This document shows, in pieces, positions 27,590-38,757 of a stretch of 64,000 nucleotides of DNA; position 1 is the stretch's first letter; every line of letters starts with the position of its first letter. Source of the stretch: Shewanella phaeophyticola (GTDB taxonomy: Bacteria; Pseudomonadota; Gammaproteobacteria; Enterobacterales; Shewanellaceae); the NCBI RefSeq assembly GCF_025398315.1, contig NZ_JAODOQ010000001.1, forward strand, positions 3,782,001 through 3,846,000, in the 5' to 3' direction. The notes under the pieces are model-generated. The model worked only from the letters and a program-made list of their open reading frames with translations, made no database searches and was not told the origin of the DNA. Position numbers and translations under genes: made by a program.

Positions 27590-28786
27590 ATGTTAGACAC
27601 TGCAACTGTTCAAATGATTAAAGCCACCGTACCGGCATTACAAATTCATGCTAATGACATTACTAGTCATTTTTACCCTTTATTGTTTGCCCAGCACCCT
27701 GAAGTGTTACCTTATTTTAATCAAACTAACCAAGGTAAAGGCACTCAACCTAAAGCGTTGGCGAACGCAGTGATTGCCTATGGCGCCAATATTGATGAGC
27801 TAGGTAATTTAAGTGACGCCGTAAGTAAAATTGTTCAAAAACACACTGCATTAGGCATTTTTCCTGAGCAATACGACGCGGTCGGTAGCTGTTTATTGCA
27901 GGCCATTAAAGCCGTATTAGGCGACGCTGCAACAGATGAAGTGATTGATGCCTGAGTCAAAGCTTATGGTCAATTGGCTAATATTTTAATTGCCGCAGAA
28001 GAGTCGGTTTACACAGCAAATGAGCAAAAAGAGGGTGGCTGGCGCGGCGAGCGTGAATTCATTCTAGTTAAGCGTGAAGATGAAAGCTCGGTTATCACCT
28101 CATTTTACTTTCAGCCTTTTGATAACCAAGGCTTACCCGATTTTGACGCGGGACAATTTTTAACCATCGTGTTTGACGATATCGATGGCGTAGCAGTGCG
28201 TCGTAACTACAGCTTGTCAGATGCCGCAGGCAAAGATTACCTAAGAATCAGTGTTAAACGAGAGCCAAATGGTGTGGTATCAAACCATTTATACAATAAT
28301 ATTCAGCTCGGTGACAAAGTTAAGCTTCGTGCTCCTAGTGGTGATTTTACCCTACGTAGCAATACTAAACCGCTAGTTTTATTAACCGCAGGTGTAGGCA
28401 TTACTCCAGCCATCAGCATGCTCAATACCGCTGCAGGGTCTGGCCGTGACATTCGCTTTATTCATGCCGCAATTAACAGCGACGTACATGCCTTTAAACA
28501 GCATGTAGATACTCTTGCCGCAGGCAACAACAATATCAAACCACTATACATTTACAGCCAGCCACAAACGCATTGCCAACCTCATGCAACAGGCTTTATT
28601 GATGCTTCATTCATCGAAGCGCAATTGCCAGCAGATCGCGATGTAGAGTTATATGTCCTCAGTCCTATTGGCTTTATGAAATCCGCATTAACTATCGCCA
28701 CCAGCCTAGGCATCCCAAACAACCAGATCCATTATGAGTTCTTCGGCCCAGCAGAATCATTAATGCCAATCAGGATAAATAAGTGA
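27590..28786 (+). pseudogene. hmp: Flavohemoglobin (NO dioxygenase) with in-frame stop
   Basis: The globin domain (1-121) has the proximal His in IVQKHTALGI and distal-pocket residues. An in-frame TGA at 27953-27955 replaces the Trp expected in the conserved AWxKAYG motif (read here IDA-stop-VKAYGQLAN), and the same frame then continues through the linker, FAD domain (RRNYSLSD) and NAD domain (GVGITP) to 28786. The NAD-domain CGP motif reads LSP, another departure from the family. Full read-through length would be 398 residues, normal for Hmp. It is divergent from the damaged norR. A nonsense mutation is likely unless the base call is wrong. Confidence 0.85.
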
Positions 28787-28978
28787 TCAGAGATTGCGTA
28801 GGGAAAATCGCTTAGAATAAGGCAGAAATTGCAGCAAGCGAGTTATTTTACCTTCAAAATTTCTAACAAAATTATAAGCGATTTTAACCAGTAAGAATGA
28901 TCACATTCTTGTGCTGATTGGTATAACCGCTTAACAATAAAAGATTTTGAATTTTTTGAACTTGAATATTGTTAGATC

Positions 28979-29013
28979 AAAAAAAGCCCTGACAATAATG
29001 CCAGGGCTTTTTG
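28979..29013. terminator. Terminator at the end of ssb (bidirectional)
   Basis: AAAGCCCTG / CAGGGCTTT stem (28983-29010) with A/T runs on both sides serves ssb on the minus strand and could stop hmp transcripts on the plus strand. Confidence 0.8.
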
Positions 29014-29038
29014 TTAATTCGTTGCGTTAAGCTGTAAA

Positions 29039-29745
29039 TTAGAACGGAATATCATCATCCCAACCTTCATCCAAATCTGGAGTGAAGTTTTGTGCAGGCT
29101 GTGGCGCTGGGCGTTGAGCCGGTGCATTTTGCGGTTGGAAGTTACCTTGTGGAGCCGCGGCAGGCTTAGGCGCATAAGCAGGAGCTTGCTGTGCTGGTGC
29201 TGATGCAGGTTGTTGATAACCACCTTGTTGGCTCGCATTAGGCTGGCATCATGGTAAGTATTGGTATTGCCAGCAGGTGCTGCCTGGTTATTGTACTGAG
29301 GCGCACGTTGCTGAGGCGCTGCAGCTGGTGCTTGGCGAGCTGGCTGACCTTGGTTTGAGTTATAAGCGTTTTGGTTATATTGACCACCCGCGTTATCACC
29401 CGAGTTGCGACTGTCTAGCATTTGCATTTCCATCGCATTAATTTCGGTTTTGTAACGGTCTTGACCTGTAGTTTGGTCCTGCCACTTGCTGGTTTGCAAT
29501 TTACCTTCAAGGTAAACTTTAGAGCCTTTCTTTAAGTACTCACCTGCAATTTCAGCAAGACGACGGTACATTACAATGTTGTGCCATTCTGTGCGCTCTT
29601 GCACTTGACCTTGCTGGTCTTTCCACGACTCACTTGTCGCTATTGTAAAGTTGGCTACGGCATTGCCATTTGGCATGTAACGAACCTCAGGATCTTTACC
29701 TAAGTTACCGACCAAAATCACTTTATTCACACCACGACTCGCCAT
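29039..29745 (-). CDS. ssb: Single-stranded DNA-binding protein, frameshifted in the linker
   Basis: The essential SSB tetramer coats ssDNA in replication and repair. The OB fold is intact (about residues 5-110: [39 protein letters not shown]), followed by a Gln/Ala/Pro linker. The given frame runs off to nonsense after TYHDAS, but adding one C to the CC near 29248 ([14 protein letters not shown]) restores the linker and the conserved acidic tip DDDIPF, ending at 29039. Corrected length about 235. An SSB lacking its tip would not be viable, so this is a sequence error. It neighbours uvrA, as in many gammaproteobacteria. Confidence 0.94.
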
Positions 29746-29810
29746 CGAAATCTCCTGAGATTTTTATCTGTTTACTTTATCTGAATTCTAAACGAAATGA
29801 TCTACACGAT

Positions 29811-31180
29811 CTATTGTACAGAGCCTAACACAGCTCGGGCTTCGCTTAAATTGAATTTATCATCGGCCTTTAAATAAGCGGCTTTCTCTTCAAGCACCAC
29901 AATGGCTTCAACCACTCCGGCCAATTGCGACAACTCAGTCGCCATTACCTGGGCATCATTTTTATCTTTTATATTGGCTTCAAGGGTATAGCTTTTTAAC
30001 AGCACAGGTTTTTGCATGCCAAAGGTCAGTAATAACCACACAAACATCAATGCAAGTGCGACAAAAAATACTCCTGAGGCACCCACTAATTGATAAGCGC
30101 CACCGCCGAGCATGCCGCCACAAAATGCTCCTAAAAATTGGCTGGTTGAATACACCCCCATCGCAGAGCCTTTGTCGCCCACTGGGCAAAATTTAGCAAT
30201 TAAGCTTGGTAGCGATGCTTCGAGGTAATTAAAGCCGGTAAAGAACAACACAACAGCAGCACTTAACATCCAAATATTGTCAGCAAAAATGCCCATGGTT
30301 GCTAATGACAACATCATAATCACCAGCGACAATTGGAACATGGTTTTGGTGTTATTACGCTTAACCCCGATAATGATGAGTGGCACCATTAAAAAGAATG
30401 CGCCTACAAACGCAGGGAAGTACAACATCCAGTGCTTTTCTTTGACTAAACCGGCATCCACCAAATCTAGCGGTAAAGCCACAAACACCGCTGTTAACAC
30501 TAAATGCAGAATGAAAATACCTGCATCTAAACGAAATAGCTGCGGGTCTAACAACATGCGCTTTAATTTAGTTGGGGTAGCAACGGTGTCACCTTTTGGC
30601 GCTTGGCTAATTGGGTTCGGTACAAAAAACTGCACTATTAACATGCCCAATACCGCCAGTACTGCAGTCAATAAAAACAGCCCAGTTAACCCCAGGTATT
30701 GCGCCACAACCGGCACAACAAGAAGCGACAGCGCAAACGAAAAGCCAATACACATGCCTATTACGGCCATCACTTTAGTGCGTTGTTCATCGCGAGTTAA
30801 GTCGGCAGCTAATGCTAATACAGCAGCGGCAATGGCGCCCATACCTTGTACGGCACGGCTACCAATACCACGCCATAAATATGATCAGATGAAGCAGCAA
30901 TTAAACTGCCTATAGCAAATAATACTAAGCCCGCCAAAATAATCGGCTTGCGACCATACTTGTCTGACAAAATCCCCATTGGAATTTGCAGTACTGCTTG
31001 AGTCAGTCCGTAAGCACCAATAGCAATACCCACCCATAACGGTGAAAAGCCTTCAAGGTGCTGACCATACAACGCGAAGACAGGCATGATCATAAACAGC
31101 CCCATCATTCGTAAACCAAACACACTGGCTAACGAAAAAGCGACTTTTTTTTCTATACCTGACAGTCCATTACCGGCCAT
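29811..31180 (-). CDS. MFS transporter with C-terminal YajR-like domain, frameshifted
   Basis: This inner-membrane drug/proton-type transporter has 12 helices and motif A (GILSDKYGRKPII), then a soluble ferredoxin-like tail (about 390-456; EANIKDKNDAQVMATELSQLAG) as in E. coli YajR. The first frame goes astray after DHIYGVV and the second picks up at QGMGAIAAAV. Adding one base near 30872 (GVVIGSRAVQGMG) joins them into 456 residues, equal to the family length. It lies between ssb and uvrA, which is a conserved Shewanella arrangement from memory. Confidence 0.9.
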
Positions 31181-31424
31181 GCAATTGCCCTTTGAAAATG
31201 ATTCGTAAAACGATTAGCTGCGCATATTATCACAGCGTAATAAATTAGCTCAAAAGGAAATCGTAGTTTGCGACCTATGCTTCATTTAAATTACCTTTTA
31301 CTAAACTTATTGGTTATGACGGGCGTATACAAAACATTATTGATAACAAAATTGATCTGAAGTACTTCGATATCTATGCGATACTGATCATCGTTTTGTT
31401 TACACCAGTCATAGAGCGAGATAG

Positions 31425-34291
31425 ATGGATAAAATTGAAATACGCGGTGCCCGCACCCACAATCTGAAAAATATCAATCTAACAATTCCACGTGACAAAC
31501 TTATTGTTATTACAGGATTATCTGGTTCCGGAAAATCATCTTTAGCCTTCGATACCTTGTATGCAGAAGGTCAGCGTCGTTATGTCGAATCCTTGTCGGC
31601 TTATGCGCGCCAATTTTTAAGTATGATGGAAAAACCCGATGTCGATCATATCGAAGGCTTAAGCCCAGCCATTTCAATTGAGCAAAAATCGACTTCGCAT
31701 AATCCACGTTCAACCGTGGGTACCATTACCGAAATCTACGATTATTTACGCCTGTTATTTGCCCGTGTGGGTGAGCCACGCTGTCCAACCCATAACTTAC
31801 CTTTGTCGGCACAAACGGTCAGCCAGATGGTCGATAAAGTGCTGGCGATGCCACAAGACAGCCGGCAAATGCTACTCGCGCCAGTGGTAAACGACCGTAA
31901 AGGTGAGCACGTTAAACTGCTTGAAAGTTTGTCGGCTCAGGGTTACATCCGCGCCCGCATTGACGGCGAAGTGTGCGACTTAACCGACCCACCGACGTTA
32001 GATTTACACATAAAACATACTATTGAAGTGGTTGTTGACCGCTTTAAAGTACGTGAAGACATAAAACAACGTTTAGCTGAATCATTTGAAACGGCATTAG
32101 AGTTGTCAGGGGGTATCGCAAAAATTGCGAGCATGGACGACTCAACAACCGAAGAATTAGTGTTTTCGGCTAACTTTGCTTGTCCGCATTGTGGTTATTC
32201 AATGGCCGAACTTGAACCGCGCATTTTCTCGTTTAACAATCCGGCGGGGGCTTGCCAAACCTGTGATGGTTTAGGTGTACAACAGTTTTTTGACCCAGAC
32301 CGCGTGATCACCAACGACGAATTATCATTAGCCGGTGGCGCGGTAAGAGGCTGGGACAGACGTAACTTTTACTATTTCCAAATGCTCAGCTCATTGGCAG
32401 AACATTACAAATTTGATGTTGAAAAGCCGTTTTCCGAGCTCAGTGATAAAGTGAAAAAGATTGTCCTGTATGGTTCAGGCAAACAAAACATTGCCTTTAA
32501 GTACATTAACGACCGTGGTGACGTGGTGGTACGCAACCATCCGTTTGAAGGTATTTTAAATAACATGAATCGCCGCTACCGCGAAACCGAAAGTAATTCG
32601 GTACGCGATGAGTTGTCTAAATTTATTAATATGCAGCCATGTAATAGCTGTGGTGGCTCACGCCTACGTGAAGAAGCCCGCAACGTGTTTATTGGCGAGC
32701 TTAACTTGCCGCAATTAACCACCTGGTCCATTGGCGAAGCCAAAGCGTACTTTGATACAGTCGCCTTTGAAGGCCAACGGGCACAAATTGCTGAAAAAAT
32801 CTTAAAAGAAATCGGCGAACGCTTAGGCTTTTTGGTCAACGTTGGCTTGAATTATTTAAGCTTATCGCGCTCGGCCGAAACCTTATCGGGCGGCGAAGCA
32901 CAGCGTATCCGTTTAGCCAGCCAAATTGGCGCAGGTCTGGTAGGCGTAATGTACGTATTAGATGAACCTTCAATTGGTTTGCATCAACGCGACAACGAAC
33001 GTTTATTACAAACCCTTATTCACCTACGTGATTTAGGCAATACCGTGATTGTGGTTGAGCACGACGAAGACGCCATTCGCCTTGCCGATCATGTTATCGA
33101 CATTGGCCTTGGTGCCGGTGTACATGGCGGCGAAGTGATTTGCGACGGCACATTAGACGATATCCTTAACTGTGAAGAGTCGGTCACTGGCCAGTATATT
33201 TCCGGCAAAAAGCAAATTCACATCAGTGATGAGCGTACACCTATTGACCCTAAAAAGGTCATTGAGCTATTTGGCGCCTCAGGTAACAACTTGCAAGATG
33301 TCGACCTAACCATTCCGATTGGGCTGTTCACTTGTATTACTGGTGTATCAGGCTCAGGTAAATCGACCCTCATTAACGACACCTTCTTTAAAATTGCCCA
33401 TCGCATGCTTAATGGCGCTACGGTCGACGAACCTGCACCTTATAAAAGCATTAAAGGCATGGAGCAATGCGACAAAGTTGTCGATATCGACCAAAGCCCT
33501 ATTGGCCGTACACCGCGTTCAAACCCAGCAACTTACACGGGTATTTTTACCCCAATACGTGAGTTGTTTGCCGGCACGCAAGAGTCACGTACTCGTGGCT
33601 ATCTAGTGAGCCGCTTCTCATTTAACGTCAAAGGCGGACGCTGCGAAGCCTGCCAGGGCGATGGCTTAATTAAAGTTGAGATGCACTTTTTACCCGATGT
33701 ATATGTGCCTTGTGACTCATGTAAAGGTAAGCGCTATAACCGCGAAACCTTAGAAGTGAAATACAAAGGTAAAAACATTCACGAAGTACTGCAAATGACC
33801 GTTGAAGATGCCCGCAGCTATTTTGATGCTATTCCATCGATTGCGCGCAAACTGCAAACGTTAATCGATGTAGGTTTGTCGTATATTCGCCTAGGTCAAA
33901 GTGCAACCACCTTGTCTGGTGGTGAAGCGCAGCGGGTTAAGCTGGCAAAAGAGCTCTCTAAACGCGACACAGGTAAAACCTTGTACATTTTAGATGAACC
34001 AACTACAGGCCTGCACTTTGCTGACATTCAACTATTGTTAGATGTATTGCATCGCTTAAAGTCGCATGGCAATACTGTTGTGGTGATTGAGCACAATTTA
34101 GATGTGATTAAAACCGCAGACTGGATTGTAGACTTAGGCCAGAAGGCGGCGCTGGCGGCGGCATGATCTTAGCCACTGGTAGTCCTGAAGATGTCGCCGA
34201 GCACCCTGAATCACATACCGCGCGTTTTTTAAAGCCGATGCTGGCGATTCATAAACAGCGGGCTAAAACCAAAGCGAAAGCTAAAAAGTAG
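31425..34291 (+). CDS. uvrA: Excinuclease ABC subunit A, frameshifted near the end
   Basis: The damage-recognition ATPase of nucleotide excision repair has two ABC ATPase units. The first Walker A is [12 protein letters not shown] and the second [12 protein letters not shown]; signatures are [12 protein letters not shown] and [12 protein letters not shown]; zinc-binding cysteines occur as CPHC...CQTC and CEAC...CDSC. The given frame ends at 34166 with GQKAALAAA; restoring one C in GGCCCAGAAGG (about 34143) yields [10 protein letters not shown] and a normal tail to TAG at 34291 (about 955 residues). No clear CTGT-N8-ACAG LexA box was found upstream. Confidence 0.97.
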
Positions 34292-34332
34292 GCTTATGTT
34301 CCCATCCACCCATAACGAAGAGGAGTGCTAAT

Positions 34333-35304
34333 ATGTTTATGCCTCAAACTCGTTATCGGGTGGTTGGGTTGTTTTTATTACTCAGTCTAACCAGCGGTTG
34401 CAGCTCCAACTTACCCGAATGCTACTCCGCATATACCACCACTTGGCCTGACGCAACAGAGCAAATACATCACGATATCAGCCAACTGGCTTCTGCTGAA
34501 TTTCAAGGGCGTAAAACCGCTACATCTGGCTCTCACGCCGCACAAACGTTTTTGATTGCACGATTTAAGCAACTCGGGCTGACACCCTGGCACGACAGTT
34601 TTGCTATTCCCTTTACATTTGAACACCAATTTTCAACCATTACAGGCACTAACTTAGTTGCCACAATACCGGCAAAAGTCCCTTCACGACGTTGGCGGAT
34701 CATCACTGCCCATTACGATCATTTGGGCCAAAAAGGCAGCAAGTTATACCCAGGCGCAGATGACAATGCCTCAGGGGTTGCGGGTATGCTGGCGATTGCT
34801 CAGCGTTGGCAACAACAGACTGACATCGATAACGTTAACTTGATGTTAGTGGCAACCGATGCCGAAGAGCCAGGATTGTTTGGCAGTTATGCCCTAGTGA
34901 AGTTGTTACAACAAGACCCAACAATTGACGTTGAATTAAGTGTTAATCTTGACATGATTGGTCACCCCAATCGCCGCCGAGCAATTTATATGGAAGGCGA
35001 AAAGAATCTTGCACAGTTTAAAACCATTAGAGCGCAACTGATTCAAAAAACGCAATTATGCATTCGCACTCATCGCAGCAGTTTACTCAGCGGGCGCTTA
35101 CAAAAAGCTGATTGGTTAAGGGCATCTGATCATTACCCGTTTCACAAGGCAGGGTATAAATGGGTGTATTTTGGCGTACCGCCACATCCGCAATACCACA
35201 CTGAATATGACACCCCAGACACCCTCGATATTCACTTTATCGTGGCCGTGGCCGAAACCGTGTACCAACTGCTGCAGATTGATAAACTGACCGAGTCACC
35301 ATAA
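34333..35304 (+). CDS. M28-family zinc metallopeptidase lipoprotein
   Basis: This 323-residue aminopeptidase-like enzyme is predicted to be anchored as a lipoprotein (signal to SLTSGC, Cys near 23). The M28 zinc ligands and catalytic residues are visible in order: His/Asp in TAHYDHLG, Asp in GADDNASG, Glu pair in ATDAEEPG, Asp in NLDMIG and His in QYHTEYDT. It lies 41 bases after uvrA but has its own AGAGGAG site. The substrate peptide is unknown. Confidence 0.9.
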   Translation: MFMPQTRYRVVGLFLLLSLTSGCSSNLPECYSAYTTTWPDATEQIHHDISQLASAEFQGRKTATSGSHAAQTFLIARFKQLGLTPWHDSFAIPFTFEHQFSTITGTNLVATIPAKVPSRRWRIITAHYDHLGQKGSKLYPGADDNASGVAGMLAIAQRWQQQTDIDNVNLMLVATDAEEPGLFGSYALVKLLQQDPTIDVELSVNLDMIGHPNRRRAIYMEGEKNLAQFKTIRAQLIQKTQLCIRTHRSSLLSGRLQKADWLRASDHYPFHKAGYKWVYFGVPPHPQYHTEYDTPDTLDIHFIVAVAETVYQLLQIDKLTESP

Positions 35305-35424
35305 AAGTGTTGTTTAATTGCAACAAGTGTTCATTTTTCAACCAATTAGTTAGTTTTATAAATCAAGAATCAGGCCAATCTTAACGATTATTGGCCAAAT
35401 TGATGTTTATTTTCAGTTTTTACG

Positions 35425-35453
35425 TGGTCAAATCGCATACTTGCTGCTATAAT
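35425..35453 (+). promoter_or_regulatory. Promoter of deaD
   Basis: The -10 TATAAT (35448-35453) is perfect; the -35 TGGTCA (35425-35430) matches four of six at 17-base spacing. It leaves a ~100-base 5' leader, common for cold-regulated deaD genes. Confidence 0.6.
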
Positions 35454-35558
35454 ATGCCCCCTTATCGGCGCGGGAAATCGACACGGGGTTGATTTTCTGT
35501 CTGTGAAACTTTAGCACGAGCTTCCGAACTTCGTGCGCATCCACAAGGCTACAACCCA

Positions 35559-37384
35559 ATGTCATCCAATGAAAGAACTTTCCGCGAGCTCGGCCTGTCT
35601 GAGTTTTTGTTGCGCTCACTTGACGAGTTAGGTTACGAAAAACCAACTCCAATCCAGTCTGCTAGTATCGACCCGCTTATGGCTGGTAAAGATATTATTG
35701 GTCAAGCGCAAACCGGTACCGGTAAAACAGGTGCGTTTGCCCTGCCTTTACTAAACAAAATCGACATGAAAATCAATGCTCCACAGATTTTAGTGTTGGC
35801 TCCAACTCGTGAACTAGCCGTTCAGGTTGCAGAAGCTTTTGGTAGCTATGCAAAACACATGAAAGGTTTCCACGTACTGCCTATTTACGGCGGTCAAAGC
35901 ATGCAACAGCAGTTAAACGCCCTTAAGCGTAGCTTGCACAAGTGATTGTTGGTACACCGGGTCGTGTAATGGATCACATGCGTCGTGGCACACTAAAATT
36001 AGACACATTAAAAGCATTAGTGCTTGATGAAGCTGATGAAATGTTAAAAATGGGCTTCATCGATGATATCGAATGGGTTCTAGAACATAAGCCAGCTAAC
36101 AGCCAACTTGCGTTGTTCTCTGCCACTATGCCTGAGCAAATCAAGCGCGTAGCTAACAAGCATTTGAACAGCCCAGTTAACATTAGCATTGCTGCTAGCC
36201 ACACAACTGTTGAGTCAATTGACCAACGTTTTGTGCAAGTATCACAACACAACAAACTTGAAGCCTTAGTACGCGTATTAGAAGTTGAAAATACTGAAGG
36301 TATTATCATTTTCGTACGTACACGTAACAGTTGTGTTGAATTAGCCGAAAAATTAGAAGCTCGCGGTTACGCATCATCACCACTACACGGTGACATGAAC
36401 CAACAAGCACGTGAGCGCGCTGTTGAGCAACTAAAACGCGGCAAGTTAGACATTTTGATTGCAACTGACGTTGCAGCACGTGGTTTAGATGTTGAGCGTA
36501 TTGGTCACGTTGTAAACTACGATATCCCTTACGATTCAGAAGCTTATGTACACCGCATCGGTCGTACAGGTCGTGCTGGCCGTAAAGGTATGGCCATTTT
36601 GTTTGTGACCAACCGTGAAATGCGTATGTTACGCACTATCGAACGTGCAACCAACAGCCGCATTTCGCCAATGAAAGTGCCTAGCCCTGAGACGGTTGCA
36701 GAGCGTCGTTTATCTCGTTTAGGCGAGCAAATCCAAGAAACCTTAAACGGCGACTTAGATTTCATGAAAAACGCCGTTGCTGAATTATGCCAACAGCTTG
36801 AAGTTGATACCGACTTATTAGCCGCTGCATTATTACAACAAGTACAGCAAGAGCGTCCGTTACAGTTACCAACGATTACTGAGCGTCAACGTGATACACG
36901 TGATGATCGCAGTGACCGTGGTGATCGCGGTGGTGATCGTCCACGTCGTGAGCGCGGTAACCGTCCGGCGCCAACTAGCTTTGGTAGTGCAGACACCCTA
37001 AAAGATAACCCAGACGTGAAAATGAACCGTTATGTTATCGATGTGGGTCGTGAAAATGGTGTTGGTGTAGGTAACATTGTTGGTGCTATCGCTAACGAAG
37101 CTAACATCGACAGCCGTTTCATTGGTCAAATTCAATTATTCGACCAAGTGACTACCGTTGACTTACCAGATGGCATGCCAAAAGACATTATGTCTCATCT
37201 TAAAAAAGTACGCGTATGTGGCCGTCCACTTAACATTCGCGAAGCGGGTGATGAAGTGTTTGTTGACTCTGGCCGTGGTGCGCCACGCAAGCCCCGTGGT
37301 GACCGCCCTCGTGGTGATCGTCCACGCGGTGACCGTCCTGCTGGTGCAGAACGTCGTCCACGTAAGCCACGTGATAATGGCTAA
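35559..37384 (+). CDS. deaD: DEAD-box ATP-dependent RNA helicase DeaD/CsdA, frameshifted
   Basis: This cold-shock and ribosome-assembly helicase has about 608 residues once joined. Motifs are in order: Q motif (FRELGLSEFLL...PTPIQ), AQTGTGKT, PTRELAVQ, TPGRVMDH, DEAD (LVLDEADEML), SAT (FSATMP), and HRIGRTGRAGR. Then comes the RNA-binding DbpA-like domain (FGSADTLKDNP...NRYVIDVGRENGVGVGNI) and an Arg/Gly-rich tail (RGDRPRGDRPRG). The frame breaks near 35938; adding one G (SLAQVIVGTPGR) repairs it. The long leader and RGD tail match DeaD rather than RhlB or SrmB. Confidence 0.94.
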
Positions 37385-37404
37385 TCACTTTTGAGTGACA
37401 CCAA

Positions 37405-37436
37405 AAATGAATGGAGCCTAACGGCTCCATTTTTGT
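37405..37436 (+). terminator. Terminator of deaD
   Basis: The stem ATGGAGCC / GGCTCCAT with a 4-base loop is followed by five T. Confidence 0.9.
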
Positions 37437-37578
37437 TTTCTGCTTTAATAGTAAAGACTCTAGAGCGCTACGCTGCTAGGTTCTAGAGTTATAGTGCGCT
37501 TGTTATCATTTCTAGCAAGACGCAGTCCGCTCTAGCATCAAAGCTACCCCTAGTAATAATCCTTTTGTACCCAAATGG

Positions 37579-38547
37579 TTACAGTAACGTCCTAAACGCT
37601 TTTTCCTGCTTGCGCTTTTGATACATAGGAACGATTTGCACCGTAAATACTGCGCATACAATCAACACAATGCCCATCAATGATAATAAATCGATATTGG
37701 CACTGCTAAAGACTCCGCTCCACCAGCCTAAACTCACGACAATCTCAGTAGCCGTAAAACTCAATACTGGCGTTAACGATAACATTGCACTCACTTGTGC
37801 CGTTGGCCAATAATGCATTGCCTGAGCAAAGCAGCCATAGGCAATTAACGTATTCGCACCGCAAAATAATACTACCCACCATTGGGGTAATGTCATGGCG
37901 TCAAACTGACTAAAATCGCTAAACGGCGCCATAGCAACAATACCTAATACATAGATAAATAACAGCACATTACTGGGCGACAACTGTTGGCTCATCGATT
38001 TTTGTAATAGCGCATAACTGATCCACGACATCACTGAAAATTGTACAATCATAATGCCGATAAGCACTTGCTGATCACGAGCTTGATCCATATCGAGCTG
38101 CGGATGGAAAAACATCAACATGCCAAGTGCAAGCGTGGTAAAACAACTAAGCTGAAAAGCATTAAAACGTTCTTTAAAAAATAATACGCCACCAAATGCC
38201 AAGAAAAATGGCGCTGTTTGAAAATTAAGTTGTGCTGTACCTGGCGCTAAGTATCCCAGTGAATACACAAAAGACACGTAATTACACATCAACAACACAC
38301 CAGCCAACGTCAGTTTCAACCAAGTAAATCTTGGTAATCCTACAAATTGCCGTAGTGCACCCAATTTCCATTGAATCAACAATGTCACAACTAGCGCCAT
38401 TAAAAAGCGAAACCAAGTTAATGTCACAGGTGTAATAAAACCGCCAGACAACTTTAATGCTATAGGTAAAATGCCCCAAAAAAACACCGCTATAGAAACA
38501 AAAATTAATCCTAAACGAGTATTCGCGCTTTCTTGATTGCTGTTCAC
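37579..38547 (-). CDS. EamA/DMT-family transporter
   Basis: This 322-residue inner-membrane protein has ten hydrophobic helices in two EamA halves (about 12-150 and 165-310). It starts with LGLIFVSIAVFFWGILPIALK and contains the short acidic tract typical of helix 3-4 loops. Substrates of this family (amino acids, metabolites) cannot be predicted here. It stands alone between deaD and purC. Confidence 0.88.
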   Translation of the reverse strand: MNSNQESANTRLGLIFVSIAVFFWGILPIALKLSGGFITPVTLTWFRFLMALVVTLLIQWKLGALRQFVGLPRFTWLKLTLAGVLLMCNYVSFVYSLGYLAPGTAQLNFQTAPFFLAFGGVLFFKERFNAFQLSCFTTLALGMLMFFHPQLDMDQARDQQVLIGIMIVQFSVMSWISYALLQKSMSQQLSPSNVLLFIYVLGIVAMAPFSDFSQFDAMTLPQWWVVLFCGANTLIAYGCFAQAMHYWPTAQVSAMLSLTPVLSFTATEIVVSLGWWSGVFSSANIDLLSLMGIVLIVCAVFTVQIVPMYQKRKQEKAFRTLL

Positions 38548-38757
38548 GTTGGTTTATCCATAACATCATTAAGGCGTGAATTTTGCCTGATTAACCTAAT
38601 AAAGTCTTTATCTAGAAAGGCTAACCTTATGGTTGATTGTTCGCATAACAAAAAAGCCTATTTCAACACACCCTTTTCGCGTGGCAAATCCAGCTAATAC
38701 AGGTAAAATGGCCGCCATAAAAAACCTTTGTGACCCTACTACCTAAGGAACACTCGC

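Noticed and set aside
30277-30915. Plus-strand frame of 212 codons in the MFS gene
   Set aside because: Antisense shadow; the opposite strand carries clear transporter motifs through a corrected frame.
31181-31424. LexA box upstream of uvrA
   Set aside because: No CTGT-N8-ACAG was found; CTG...CAG at 31215-31235 has wrong spacing.
34140-34291. Truncated uvrA C-terminus as a real variant
   Set aside because: A one-base homopolymer correction restores the conserved [10 protein letters not shown] end exactly, and the downstream codons remain coding-like.
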